A stretch of DNA of 64,000 nt, taken from assembly GCA_004352715.1 (NCBI GenBank), contig SCFE01000058.1, forward strand, positions 1,068,380 to 1,132,379, in the 5' to 3' direction. The position numbers were made by a program, and so were the translations under genes. The stretch comes from Hofstenia miamia (lineage: Eukaryota > Xenacoelomorpha > Acoela). Of the stretch, positions 49,227 through 62,577 are shown in pieces; positions within the stretch are counted from its first letter, which is position 1; each line of letters begins with the position of its first letter. Below the pieces are notes generated by a model. The model saw only the letters and a program-made list of their open reading frames with translations. It did no database searches and was not told the DNA's origin.

Positions 49227-50122
49227 ACTATAGTATTTGCCAAAAAAATCCCAATAGAGCACAAAGAGGTCCATGTAGTGTTTAGGAGATCCCAATAAAA
49301 ATCAAAAAGATCCTCATATGGATTAGGAGATCCGAATAAGGTAAGAGGAGATCCAACTAAGGCAAACAAACATCCGAATTGTTCAAATAAATATCAAACA
49401 TGTATCATTACGAAAAACACTATATACATTGAACAGATAATCAAATTGGCAATTTTTGAGATGACTTCGATAGATAATTTGCACATTTTGTGCAAATGAA
49501 ACATGCACAAAGAAAAATGTGTTTTCCAGCAGCTGGTGCACTTGAGAACAAGCAGTATGAAAGTATATGTAAAGTATATGAATACTTGTACAGTAGTTAT
49601 CTATGGTTTATTATTCTCAGGTTCAAAAAAAATTGCACTCATCAATCTTAATTTATAAAGTGTCTTTGATTTGTATTTGTTACAAAAACAGTGAGATTTG
49701 AAGAAAAATATAATGAAAGTGTTGTAGTTTTGTTGCTTGCCAAATATCTAAACTATTGTACTTGACGTATCGCCTTCAAAATTAAAATATAAACAATTCA
49801 GATGAAGGGCTCCAACTTTTGCCGATAAACTTGTGATAAAAATTTTGAAATGAACTGATTTTGTAACAAAAATGTATTCACTTTTGTATAATAAGTTTAA
49901 AAACGATAGAACAATAATTCTCATCTTTGTATAGTTCAGTTCAAATAATTTTATCGAATATTTGTTAATTGGACGACTAATTGCCTTACTTGGATCTTTT
50001 CATGCCCAATTCTGATTTTTAAAAGCCTTTATTGGATCTTTCAATCGCAATATGGATTTCCTAATGCTATAATCGGATCTCTTTGTCCTTTATTGGGATA
50101 TTTTTTGGCAAATACTGTAGTG
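49227..50122. mobile_element. Foldback element with 21-bp subterminal arrays, copy 2
   Basis: Same element as at 36967-37662 but about 200 bp longer: the interior has an extra segment (roughly 49660-49866) bounded by TTTGTTAC and TTTTGTAAC. Whether copy 1 lost it or copy 2 gained it cannot be decided here. Confidence 0.55.
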
Positions 50123-50689
50123 GTATAATAAACGTTTAAGAATTTTCTTGTCAACCCCCTTAAGTTCAACGCCCTTGTCCCTTCAAATTAATACTCCGCT
50201 ACAATTTTGTTTATTAAATCCGACGGATTCGATTTTTTTGTGAGATCAATGACATCAAAACAGCTGATTTGGCGCAAGTATTCACTAATGACTTTGTTCT
50301 TTCCAATCTTTATACTAAACTCGAGATAAAGAATGTATGCTTTGCTTTATTATTTATGATTAAAAGACTTTTAGCATTTGCATCCTCAATCAAATTTTGT
50401 TCTTTATAATAGGAATTAATCATCTACGTCGTTATTACTAGTTTCTTTATCGCATTAACCAATTTTCTCATCTATTTTGCTTTGAAATGAATATTAAATA
50501 AAAGTTTCGATTCGCCTTTCATCTGACATTTTCAAAATTATAATTGATTGCATTCTAATTGGATTTTTCGATTTAGATTTGCATATTTATCAAATGGTAG
50601 TATTAAATGTAAATTTATTCTTTATTTGTATATCCAAGTCTTTAACCGAGTTTTACGCCCAAATTTTGACATGTAAGTTAGAAGTTATG

Positions 50690-50782
50690 TCAAGGTGTTG
50701 CTCCACCTGTAATCTGTTGAACTTGATCCCGTACAGATGGCAGTGACAGTGTAAGCTGGTTCCCTTGGCGCTTCCTGTTAAA
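50690..50782 (-). CDS. Candidate terminal exon (30 codons), copy 2
   Basis: Identical to 38229-38321; see that entry. Confidence 0.3.
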   Translation of the reverse strand, partial: FNRKRQGNQLTLSLPSVRDQVQQITGGATP

Positions 50783-53130
50783 CTGCAATCCACTCAAAGG
50801 CCTACAATGTTACTACCTCACCGTTGATTGACACAGCAACTAATCCCAGTTTATGAAGTGCATTACCTTATACTATCCTTTCCAATATATGTTGGTTATT
50901 TTTGAAACACGCTTTATGTTCTGCAATCTATCTAAACACACATTATGTATGAGATTTGTTAGAATGTTAGGCAGCACCAACTTTTTCATTTTAGCTAATC
51001 AGGGCTTCGAATTTCTATCTAAGATCTAGTTTGTTTAACATATTAAGACAATATTAGATTAAGGAATGCATAAAAACGATCTAACCCCTAGCTATCTCTC
51101 AAAACAACAAAAAATAACGTGTATATTTTACGATGGTTTAATTCCTCTCGATGTATAAACTCATCGAATGCACTATAATTTGGAAGAAGTGATATCTGCA
51201 GCGAGGTATCGCATATTGATTTAGTTTGACTGACAGTGTCCGTTTTCGTTGACATTTAAATTTATTTATTTCATTTAAATTTTATTGGATTAGTTATTAT
51301 CATACATATGTTGAGGAGTGAATTGACTTTGATGCCTTCTATTTATGCCATTCGATCAATTCTTTGCAATGTTTTATATGTACCTAAGAAAATTAAGGTA
51401 TCGATCATTCATATGACAGCTGTAACCGGGCAGGGCTATGGCTAGAACCGGGTCTGACATCTTCATACAATGAGGGTAGATATCTTCAAAATTGTATTAA
51501 AATATTTTCTTTTTAATTTGCAATATATTAACTATTCCTTTCAAATATATGTTTTAATATATTCATTTGCAAAAAATCTTTGTTATAGTGGTTTTTAAGA
51601 TTGTACCTGCTAAGGCTGGACCGGGGTCTTATTTTACTTATGTCAAAAGGTCAGGCTTGGATTCCAGTTCTGGTATACTTTATGTTTGTATTTTGATTAT
51701 GAGCTAATAAGGGAGATTTTCTGAAATTGATTAAAATATTTATGACGTTAATTTAGATTTTGTCATTTCCAGATAGTAATTGGTTTCATCCAATGATGTT
51801 AATGGAGAATGTGCGCGAATACTTTGTTCTCAATGAACTCTTATTTGAAAATTGTTTTTATCCACTTTTTGTATTAATGTCAACTACTCCGGAAAACTTA
51901 CTTGTTTTTACTTTGAATGTCAAATACTGAACTTTTAAAACTGGTTTATTGCTTGCGCCATTGACTCCAAGAACAATTCGTTCATTTTTCAAATTAGTAC
52001 TTAAAAAATAATTGGATCTAAGGCAGGCTGAACGTTTTTAGGGGTGCACCTACCACGTTTAATCTGCATTTCGTGCGTTTCTGCGTAAGATAGGGGTTAG
52101 GGTTACGGTTAAGGCTTCTCCTCAAAAATAGTACGGGAATTTTTTTAGTACAAAATTCAGTTTATTATGGTATTAATCGAATCTGAAGTGCTTAAATAAT
52201 AAATGAGCATTCCATCGTAACATTGTAACCAATTAGGTAAATTATATTTTCTCTAAAAAGTATTTTAGAATTAAATACACTGAAATTGATTAAAAACTTG
52301 AAAATCACGAAATTCTGCACTCTACTAAAAAATTTTAAAGTGTACGTCATTCAATGAAACACTTCAAAGCATTAAGTTTGACGGGATTTAACTTTATGTT
52401 GTTGGCCAAGTTTGTGATGAGCAGGCAATAATGTTGATTTAAGTAGTTTTACAAGTGTTGAAGGCATTTCTTTAGTGCCGCATAGTCGATTTGTGGTTAC
52501 AATTTGAGTTTAAACACCGGCACTTTACACGTGTATGAACAATAACGAGCTGCTGTGATGATTCTCTCGATTAGTTTTCTTGCGATGCAAGTCTACATTG
52601 TACAAACATTTACAGTTTTATGGCTTGATTACACATACACCGCTGTAATAGTTGGCTTCAGAATTTCTCTTTTAAGTGTTTAAATCACCAAATTTAAAAT
52701 ATCTGTGTTTAACATTTACAATTTATTCAACATGGCATATGCACTTTTATATTCTAATAGATTTGTATAGGCAAGTAAAAAAGACTTTTCTTTTTCATTG
52801 CTTTTTGGTTAAATTTCACACAATCTACTTCATATCAATTAGATGCAATTATAATTCATGTTAATTCTCACTTGAGTTCATGTAAAATTTATTCTAAAGG
52901 CTTGAGACTTCTACCACATTTTTAATCATGATCAAGAATTGTACCTCAAAAGCGTAAAATTCGTTCCCGCATTTTGAATCAAGTTGAAATTGGAAATGGG
53001 CTTGAAAGGGCAGGATTTCATATAGAATGCTAAACCTTCCACTTCATATATANTTCTTGTTTATTCCCACCTTTCATATCATAGTTTTGTAATAGTATAA
53101 ACAGCAATAGTAAACTTTGATGTCTTCATT

Positions 53131-53301
53131 GTGCGTCTAGCGGATTAAACAGGGTATTACCTGCCTAGCTTTAATGTTATTTACGTCTTTGACTTTTGAG
53201 GTGGGGAGATGAGTCACGGGGTCTGATTGCCCTTCACTTTTCCTTCTGCATCACTTTACCGTTTGACATTTACGGAATGGCTGTGTGCAGCTTCCAGGTA
53301 A
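53131..53301 (+). other. GC-richer island with possible first exon, copy 2
   Basis: Counterpart of 41690-41860, with ATG at 53277 and donor after 53297. Confidence 0.2.
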
Positions 53302-53770
53302 GCCAGTCTCTATCACAACCCCATTAAGTTAATACTCCCCTATTAATTTATTACATATTCTTACATTCTTACCAATATTCTATTATCACTTCAATTCCTA
53401 TTTCACGCTATAAATCACATGGACTTGAGATTGATTTCTTTTTAATACTTTATTTACTAATATAATCTTTTTTTATTTTATTCGTTCACTGTATTCTTTA
53501 GCAGTTTACAATAAAATTATATTTTAAAACAATCCTCGATTGTATATCAGATTTTCATGTAAACTTTTTGATCGAAACAACCCATTTCCAAATGCTAATA
53601 TGTTAGTGATGTATCTATCAGAATGACTTTGTTACCCCTCACTTATTTGTTACCGAAATCTTTTACCGCTCCGCATTCGTAATCGAAAATTGGATGTTCT
53701 TTGCTGCCACTAAAATATTTTAAATGTGTCAATTATGTTGATGTTATTGATAATTTAAGTAGATACTTTA

Positions 53771-54456
53771 ATTTGAACCTTGGTAGGACTTGGGTCGAGC
53801 TTTTTGAGAAAATGAGCAATTTTCAAAAATAGCTTACTTTTGCGCAACAGTACATGCACATTTTACACAAATGCGTTGAAGGCAACATATTTTTTGAACA
53901 TTCTTAAAAATAATATTTATAAGTTCAGTTTTTTCAATATCAGTTTCAGTGTATAGATTTTGGGTTTCTAACACCGAACAATTAAGATTTTTTAGCTGGA
54001 ATTATAAAATAGGATTAAATTAGGGCAAATAAGCACAAATTCAAGTAGGCGCGCCTAAAGGTTTATGGGTTGGGCTTAGAACTAAATTTTCGACCCATTC
54101 TAAACTCTGCGCACTGTGCACACTCACCTGTATCCCACACGCACTTCACTATATTAGGTAGACTACTTATTATGAAAAAGTTAAAAAAGATTTTCTGTTA
54201 TAATTCTTAGAATTTTTAAAGATTTGACACAACTATTGGTGAAAGTGCTCGAAAGTAATGTTGAACATTTGTACTAGACCGTTTTGATGTGGCTAAAGTG
54301 CCTGAAAAAATTAATTATTTTTCATTGTGAAATTTTCCAATTTTTTAAAAATGAATAAAATTCTTGTTATTCTTAATGTGGAGGCAGTCAAGAGGTCGAA
54401 GGTCCTTGGGAACAGTAACTACCCTTTTTCTTTTTATGTAGATAGTCTCAATAGGC
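53771..54456 (+). repeat. Dispersed repeat, second block copy
   Basis: Counterpart of 42330-43015 in the duplicated block. Confidence 0.5.
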
Positions 54457-54555
54457 AACGACCATGAGCAGTTTAGGAACGAAAATAATAAGGAGACACT
54501 CGTTTATGCCGTGGTCGTGGTGGTTTCAGATTTTGGATAGCTTTATTAGTTTTAG

Positions 54556-54586
<31 letters not shown>

Positions 54587-57500
54587 ATGACTTTATTTAG
54601 CCGCTAAAGGCATACACTACAAAACAAATAAAAAAAAGTCAAGTAGTTCTATTCAATTGAACTTTTACAACACAATTGTATGTGGCTATTGGTTGTTTGA
54701 ATTTAAGTTTCATAGTCACAATTATTTAGAGGTCAAATTGGTTTTCATCTCAAAGAAGATGTTGTTAAACATGTTTTCTCAATCGAAATTTTTGTTGTTC
54801 AGAGTTGTGAGTTGCCTTGTTTTCTCCTTGAGTTCATTCGAGTAATTGCCTCTAGCTGCAGAATGTTTTTATGTACATTTACTCTTGATTTCAATTCAAT
54901 AAATAGTCAAGAATGAATTTGAATTATTTATTACGGTCCATTATAGCAGATGTTTCCATTCGTAATGTCATATAGTAACGTGCATTAATTGATTCGACAA
55001 CCTACAGAATCTCCACCACCCATTCCTCATATTGCAAAATGCATTCGTTTTGCCTAAGCGTCATACTATTTAACCTTCCAAAATAACAATGAATTATATA
55101 GTGACAACGTTTAGGCTGTTCTCAACTCCATTTTGCAATCTTTACAGTTTTGTGTCAAATCCCCACGACTTTCTGAATTTTTAAGGAGTGTGGCCGAATC
55201 AATGATTTCCTTAAATTTTTTGACATTGAAATTTAGACAACTCATCATACGACAAAAATCTAGAATTTCATATCAGGCTTTCTTGTTATCTCTATTTGCG
55301 CTAAGATATATGTTATCTTCAATTGAATTAAAGGATTGCCTGGAAAATTCCGATCAAATATCCCTTCAAATTGTCAAACAATGTCCACCTTTTTATGTTG
55401 TATTTAAACTTGTGTGAACTTTTATACTTGTTTATAAATAGTTATTTGCTCATATCTTAGGCCAATCATTTCAATTGCATGCGAACCGTTTTTTAACACG
55501 ACGTGAAATTTTAAAATGTGTGATTTTATGGGGATGAAAGATTCCAGCGTTATGGATATAATTGCTCTAATTCAAAATCTGTCTGCGAGCAACGGGCTTT
55601 TTAAATTTGAAGATACTTAAATTTCACTAGTCATTCATCTCGCAAATACGAATTCAGCGAGCGTTAAAATTTTTCTGACAAATCATCTTTTAAAAGTTGA
55701 TTTTTTAAGTAACTTCCATTTAAAACCACTTTACTTTCAATAAAAGAAATTTGCTGCTTTCTTGTCTCGGCGGAAATTGATAATAGCTTACGAAAATTCT
55801 GTTTTTGATGTGTATACAATTTATTTATCGTGTGCCTATGCTATGTGTATATGTCCTGTGCGCATTCTTATTTCCTTTTATTTGTGTGTTTCGAGCGTAA
55901 AATATATCATTTAGCTTATTTAATATTTCAAGAAACAAATATATTCAGGGATTCCAGTGAGTTTCGCCCGGCTTTTTTTAAAAAAATTATTTTAGACATA
56001 CTATGCGTTTTCAGCTAACCCCTTTACTAAATGTTTAAAAAATTATTTTTGGAATCTGTTTCAGTATAAGTGTTGTTCAATCTTCCATTAAAATGGAGAA
56101 ACCATAAAATTGTTGAAGCCTTTATTTTTCTTATCAAATTGAACCGTAATGTAAAATATCGCATACTACTTCCCATTTTATAAATTTATAATTTCACATT
56201 AATAATTCATTCACTTTGTACAATTTTTGTTTTGCATTATAGCTTATTTAGAAGCTATAGTTAATCTTAATTTTACTAGGGATTTATCAAATTGTTATAA
56301 CTCACGAACTAGGAGGAGGATATTTAAAATCTGAAAACACCAAGATAGAGAATTGTATCAACATTTTTTCGACTTTAATTTGCGAACGTCTCACTTTGCG
56401 CCAAGCATGTAACGAGTTGAGCTTGAGATTAGCATTGGACATACGAGTGGCCCAAAACTAGCCTTCATTTAAATATGGTAAATTTATTGTTCCACTTTTC
56501 CATTTTCAGGCAAAATTATTACATCTTCGTCCCCATAATTTGAATAATATTAATTTGATCCAACAAAATATACGATTTTTGTTCTTTGTTGTCTTAATTT
56601 GAATGTTTATTAAATGACAGGAAGAACTATTGAAACCCTGAAAGAGCACAAAATTCTAATAGCACTTAGAGAGCTAAAACGAACTTCATTAAATAGTATG
56701 TTGGCGTGCCGTTCGAGCCTAAAACTTTCGTCTCGTCGACTAATTTGCTTTGCGCACGGCGCGTCTAGACAAGACCCACACAGTTTTTCTTCAGAAAACA
56801 AAATATTATAATAGACTGCCTCATTATCTGAACAATAGGTATAGATAGAATTGAAATATTTTTACAAAATTCACATTTCTCATTGAAAAAAAATCATATT
56901 TGCATGTAATTCAGGCACTAGAATAAGTTTTAGCACAAATCATTATCATTGCATGGGCGGGCATAGCCCCATAGATGCGTTCATGTAAAGAGCTTTAAAT
57001 ATTTTTTATCAGGCTTGGCTAAAATTGTTTAAAAATGTGGACTAATCGATTTGTTACTTGAAAGTAACTTTAGTAGAAAGGGGGTTAAAAAATGAGATGC
57101 CTTTATGCATGTCGCTTGGATTCATGGAACTTGCTTATTGTTTTCAATAAATGGCTACGTATGGGTGCATTTTTTTATTGAGCATCGTGGTTTGTGGTCC
57201 ATAGGAACAATTCCTTGTTAAATGCAAGGATATTTCTTTCCTTTTTAGACACATCGTCTTTAAATTCTTATCACAAAATTGATTAAGTTGGTCACTCTTA
57301 CTAGTGAATTTCCTGTCTTTCAGACCGAGATAATTTCAGGTTGCAATCAATTTTAAAATACAAATTGTGTTGTTACCCTGCACAAAGTTTTATCTACAGT
57401 ATTGTGCATTAGGAACACTTCTGTTTAGGCATTGATTTTTTTTAAATTTGATTAAATTTCCATAAATTTAAATATATTTGTTTCAATTTTGGTTTAAGCA

Positions 57501-57937
57501 CCTTCCATAAATAGGGAGACGTTGTGTTTACTAGAATTTAATATAATTTATACTGTTTACTAACGAATAAACTAGAACCTGACGTCGATGCCTTTCGATT
57601 TGATCAGGGCATTTGATCGGCTGCTCATCCTTTTGGAATTCAAATAAAATGACAAACGCTCTCGAATTTTATTTACAAAATATAGTAAATGCAACAACTA
57701 AAACAAGTTACTTACTTACTATATTCGCTCGGATTTTAAGTAATATATTAATCAAACTCAAAGACGTATTAACACATTTGAAAAGAAAGCATATGTGCGA
57801 TTACAATTACACTAAATATGGAATAGTTTCAGCCATATCACATCATTGAATTATAACATATTGTACTTTCCTCGAAATTCTTCCATAGAAGTGATTTGCA
57901 TAAATGGCAATATATTCATTCATCAACAATGTTAATG

Positions 57938-58937
57938 NNNNNNNNNNNNNNNNNNNNNNNNNNNNNNNNNNNNNNNNNNNNNNNNNNNNNNNNNNNNNNN
58001 NNNNNNNNNNNNNNNNNNNNNNNNNNNNNNNNNNNNNNNNNNNNNNNNNNNNNNNNNNNNNNNNNNNNNNNNNNNNNNNNNNNNNNNNNNNNNNNNNNNN
58101 NNNNNNNNNNNNNNNNNNNNNNNNNNNNNNNNNNNNNNNNNNNNNNNNNNNNNNNNNNNNNNNNNNNNNNNNNNNNNNNNNNNNNNNNNNNNNNNNNNNN
58201 NNNNNNNNNNNNNNNNNNNNNNNNNNNNNNNNNNNNNNNNNNNNNNNNNNNNNNNNNNNNNNNNNNNNNNNNNNNNNNNNNNNNNNNNNNNNNNNNNNNN
58301 NNNNNNNNNNNNNNNNNNNNNNNNNNNNNNNNNNNNNNNNNNNNNNNNNNNNNNNNNNNNNNNNNNNNNNNNNNNNNNNNNNNNNNNNNNNNNNNNNNNN
58401 NNNNNNNNNNNNNNNNNNNNNNNNNNNNNNNNNNNNNNNNNNNNNNNNNNNNNNNNNNNNNNNNNNNNNNNNNNNNNNNNNNNNNNNNNNNNNNNNNNNN
58501 NNNNNNNNNNNNNNNNNNNNNNNNNNNNNNNNNNNNNNNNNNNNNNNNNNNNNNNNNNNNNNNNNNNNNNNNNNNNNNNNNNNNNNNNNNNNNNNNNNNN
58601 NNNNNNNNNNNNNNNNNNNNNNNNNNNNNNNNNNNNNNNNNNNNNNNNNNNNNNNNNNNNNNNNNNNNNNNNNNNNNNNNNNNNNNNNNNNNNNNNNNNN
58701 NNNNNNNNNNNNNNNNNNNNNNNNNNNNNNNNNNNNNNNNNNNNNNNNNNNNNNNNNNNNNNNNNNNNNNNNNNNNNNNNNNNNNNNNNNNNNNNNNNNN
58801 NNNNNNNNNNNNNNNNNNNNNNNNNNNNNNNNNNNNNNNNNNNNNNNNNNNNNNNNNNNNNNNNNNNNNNNNNNNNNNNNNNNNNNNNNNNNNNNNNNNN
58901 NNNNNNNNNNNNNNNNNNNNNNNNNNNNNNNNNNNNN
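57938..58937. other. Assembly gap (1000 n)
   Basis: Placeholder-length gap; base composition changes abruptly across it, from very AT-rich to balanced. Confidence 0.98.
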
Positions 58938-59538
58938 CCCCTATTGCATGGTTAAGGCTGTGGTAACAGTTGGAATGTAGGACCACACAACAACTTTTGG
59001 GCTTCTTCAATCATTTCTCTGGCCAATACATCATCCCAAGATGAAACTTCTGCATAGTGGGGTCACCTAGTGACCTGCATTAATGCCTCCCATTGAGTGA
59101 CATTTTTGCTGTGTAACCAGAAATACTTGAGCTCTGGTAGCCTTGAACTAATAGGACAATTTCGTCATAGTACATTCATTGAAAGTGTCATAAAAACATT
59201 TGTACAGGCAGAGGCCCTTGAGGGCAATAAGGAGCGTCATCAAGGTGTCAGTGTCCAAGGTATGTGCATCATCCAAGCTAATCTTGGTATTGGGATAAAA
59301 GTGAAGGAAGACTTCTCTGATAGATCCCATACAGGTAGCATGGTTGATGATGAGTGAACAATACTCATTCACTTGCTATAGTATCATCTCTTCAGGGTCT
59401 GTAATGCCAGCATGTAACATGGTAATGATCTCAATATGCTTGGTTACATTGTAGTATCAGGTTATTGTCTCTGCTTTGTTGGCCCACATCAGGTCACCTC
59501 TGGCTTGGATTAAAATGATGACATGTTGGTCAAGTGAG
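58938..59538 (-). pseudogene. Broken coding sequence, unrecognised
   Basis: On the minus strand protein-like text continues from the 59539-59997 frame but is cut by several stops and frameshifts; the longest open part (59148-59372) includes SIREVFLHFYPNTKISLDDA and LMTLLIALKGLCLYKC. The family is not recognised. It is probably the decayed C-terminal part of the gene in 59539-60292. Confidence 0.4.
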
Positions 59539-60292
59539 TTAATAGTTTGGTGGATTTTCTCTAACTGGGTATTTTTTTAGGTTGACAGCTTTAATGAGGG
59601 CTTTCATCACTGGTGATACCTCGATGGCTGATGAGGATAAGAGCTCTTCCTCATGGTAGAATTGTTCAGGTGTCTTCATAGTTTGCCCTAAGACAGTGAT
59701 TGGGATGATCTCTCCATCCTTAGTAGCTTGCTGCTGGGTTTGGGNGGTGAGTTTGCTGTACCCACACTCAGGATAATTGAGCCACTCCAGGTTGAATAAG
59801 ATTTCCATGTGTGACAGAATGTCATAGTGACCAACTAGCTCAATGAACTGCTTTGTTGAACCATATTCATGTTGCATGAGTTGACTAGTGCACAGAGGTG
59901 CATACTCAGAGTTGAGAGAAGGAAATTTGGCCTTGGTGGTGGCTCCCCACATGTACTTCTTGAGTGTGTCCAAGAAGATATTTAAGTCAGAGAACACAAC
60001 TCCTAATCAATTAACAATCATTTGGGGTGGGAGGTGACCAAGGGGTCCACTGGATCCAATTAGATGGGTGTAGAACTTCTCAAAATGTTCCATTGCTTTC
60101 TTAGTCTTCCCAGAAGAGGCATGCAACAAGCAAGAGTGGAGCAGCCAGTTCTTAACTTTCCAGGCAGCAGGACAGAGTTCATGAGAACACTGTTTTGTGA
60201 GTCTCTCCCTAGTGGGCTTATCCATAGGTAGCTGAAGATGAGGATCAATTGTGAGAAAAGCAGCAAGGACCCACATGGCTCCACAGGATTTC
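59539..60292 (-). pseudogene. Unrecognised protein-coding stretch, two frames
   Basis: Two adjoining minus-strand open frames (60276-60007, then 59997-59539) read as one protein broken by a stop near 60007. The first has WKVKNWLLHSCLLHASSGKT and FEKFYTHLIG; the second has FLDTLKKYMWGATTKAKFPS, FIELVGHYDILSHMEILFNL and a single n at 59745. No RT, RNase H or integrase motif is visible, so it is not obviously the Pol of the neighbouring retroelement, although it shares that element's composition and strand. The upstream end is in a gap. Confidence 0.4.
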
Positions 60293-61292
60293 NNNNNNNN
60301 NNNNNNNNNNNNNNNNNNNNNNNNNNNNNNNNNNNNNNNNNNNNNNNNNNNNNNNNNNNNNNNNNNNNNNNNNNNNNNNNNNNNNNNNNNNNNNNNNNNN
60401 NNNNNNNNNNNNNNNNNNNNNNNNNNNNNNNNNNNNNNNNNNNNNNNNNNNNNNNNNNNNNNNNNNNNNNNNNNNNNNNNNNNNNNNNNNNNNNNNNNNN
60501 NNNNNNNNNNNNNNNNNNNNNNNNNNNNNNNNNNNNNNNNNNNNNNNNNNNNNNNNNNNNNNNNNNNNNNNNNNNNNNNNNNNNNNNNNNNNNNNNNNNN
60601 NNNNNNNNNNNNNNNNNNNNNNNNNNNNNNNNNNNNNNNNNNNNNNNNNNNNNNNNNNNNNNNNNNNNNNNNNNNNNNNNNNNNNNNNNNNNNNNNNNNN
60701 NNNNNNNNNNNNNNNNNNNNNNNNNNNNNNNNNNNNNNNNNNNNNNNNNNNNNNNNNNNNNNNNNNNNNNNNNNNNNNNNNNNNNNNNNNNNNNNNNNNN
60801 NNNNNNNNNNNNNNNNNNNNNNNNNNNNNNNNNNNNNNNNNNNNNNNNNNNNNNNNNNNNNNNNNNNNNNNNNNNNNNNNNNNNNNNNNNNNNNNNNNNN
60901 NNNNNNNNNNNNNNNNNNNNNNNNNNNNNNNNNNNNNNNNNNNNNNNNNNNNNNNNNNNNNNNNNNNNNNNNNNNNNNNNNNNNNNNNNNNNNNNNNNNN
61001 NNNNNNNNNNNNNNNNNNNNNNNNNNNNNNNNNNNNNNNNNNNNNNNNNNNNNNNNNNNNNNNNNNNNNNNNNNNNNNNNNNNNNNNNNNNNNNNNNNNN
61101 NNNNNNNNNNNNNNNNNNNNNNNNNNNNNNNNNNNNNNNNNNNNNNNNNNNNNNNNNNNNNNNNNNNNNNNNNNNNNNNNNNNNNNNNNNNNNNNNNNNN
61201 NNNNNNNNNNNNNNNNNNNNNNNNNNNNNNNNNNNNNNNNNNNNNNNNNNNNNNNNNNNNNNNNNNNNNNNNNNNNNNNNNNNNNNNNNNNN
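60293..61292. other. Assembly gap (1000 n)
   Basis: Placeholder-length gap between the unrecognised stretch and the Ty3/Gypsy-like element; the RT/RNase H/integrase part of the element would be expected here if the contigs belong together. Confidence 0.98.
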
Positions 61293-61757
61293 ATTAACAA
61301 TAAATTAACAATAATACATGATGCAAATAAGCCAGGTGGAGGATGTTACACAATGGCCTTTTCAACACTGATCAATCCATAATTAAACACATCGTGATGT
61401 TGGCATAAGAGGGCAGAAAGTGTGTCACATTCTTGTGAACTCAGATGTCCATGAGTTTTCTCACTTACAACTGGGATCTGAACCAGATCACTTGGTTCAC
61501 TTAGATCATGAATTGCAGTAAGAATGGGCAGACATGCTGCAGCCTTAGATTCAAGTCAGACCAGTGTTGTGACAACAGATGTCTTTGTGGGATCCATATA
61601 GATCAGGCATGTGGAACTATTAAGTGCAGTGACGTATGTCTTCCCAAGAGAAAAGTGACAAAGTCCAGAGAAAGATGTTAACTGCAAAGGTGTTTTCCCT
61701 TTGTCCAGAAATCATGAAATCCCCCTCATAAGGAGAGCTCATCATGATGGCAACTTG
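61293..61757 (-). pseudogene. Retroelement Pol, region between protease and RT
   Basis: Minus-strand translation, broken by stops, includes THGHLSSQECDTLSALLCQH and HDVF, matching the LS-xQ-xxLL-L-xxxxDVF segment that precedes reverse transcriptase in Ty3/Gypsy polyproteins. RT itself is not present before the gap. Confidence 0.5.
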
Positions 61758-62309
61758 TCACCAGTGCCATGGTTCCACAATGATTGTATCTGTAAAAGTT
61801 AACAAGATATCTTGGTTGCAGGTAGTAATCAGTTCTTCCTGTCTCTCACTTTTGCAAATAGAGAGAGTGTTGGTTCCATAGTTGATTATGCATGAATTTC
61901 TCTCAAGGAAGTCGTTCCCAAGGATAACATCATACAGTAGAGGCTGATTGCAGGTGTCAACCACAATGAGGTCCACGCAAAAACATTCCTGATGGATGCA
62001 TAACTTGAGATTGTTAATCTGGCCTTTCAGTGAAATAGTATTCCCCAAAGCATCTAATAAACGAGTGGTGGAAGGTAACAGATCTTCTCTCTGTAGGCAA
62101 AGCTTGTTGCAACAGGTGTCACTAATGATGGATACAGAAGCTCCTGTATTGATTTTAGCATTAATTAGTAATCTGTTCATGTCCGTGGGGATGATGTTAG
62201 TGTGTAGCAATGAAGTTATCAGCAAAACATAATGCACATGGTTTTCAGGAGGCAGCCCTCCAACTAATTTAAATGGTAGACAGACTCGACCAGGGTGTTG
62301 GGAGTACAT
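61758..62309 (-). pseudogene. Ty3/Gypsy-like aspartic protease, mutated active site
   Basis: A 183-codon open frame has the retropepsin layout: AKINTGASVSII (residues 51-62), LLDALGNTISL in the flap region, and VILGNDFLERN (128-138). The catalytic triad position reads Asn-Thr-Gly (54-56, codon AAT) instead of Asp-Thr-Gly, so the enzyme should be inactive. It follows the zinc-knuckle relic in a different frame and leads into the Pol region below. The element is a retrotransposon, not a host gene. Confidence 0.7.
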
Positions 62310-62527
62310 GCTTCAATGGAAGGCTCATTGATGATGATACCACCTCCATCTGCAATTAGGCAGATAACAGCCCCACTCTGGGTACAGATATGGGCGGACT
62401 GTCTTTCAGTATCCATCTTTTTCTGCGCTGAACAGAACTTGTAGAAGTTAAAGATTTTGTGGTAGATTGACCTGTCTTCAGGCCACCAGTATCTCTTTTG
62501 ATGCGTGTAGTGTTTTGTAGCATACAA
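62264..62527 (-). pseudogene. Relic of Gag zinc-knuckle region
   Basis: The frame reads YWWPEDRSIYHKIFNFYKFC and HICTQSG between Gag and protease, where a CCHC knuckle is expected. Several zinc ligands appear replaced (F and Y at Cys positions), so the motif is decayed; this reading rests on position more than on residues. Confidence 0.35.
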
Positions 62528-62577
62528 ACAATGCTAATCACCTTCTTGATAATAGAGTTTAAATCATCTTCCAGATC

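Larger units (their letters stand above)
48168..57937 (+). repeat. Large duplicated block, copy 2
   Basis: Counterpart of 35906-47131, bounded on both sides by 1000-n gaps. Relative to copy 1 it has an additional segment of about 200 bp (roughly 49660-49866), lacks the sequence corresponding to 40595-41612 (single n at 53053), and has the 634-bp unit once. All weak open frames of copy 1 recur here. Confidence 0.9.
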
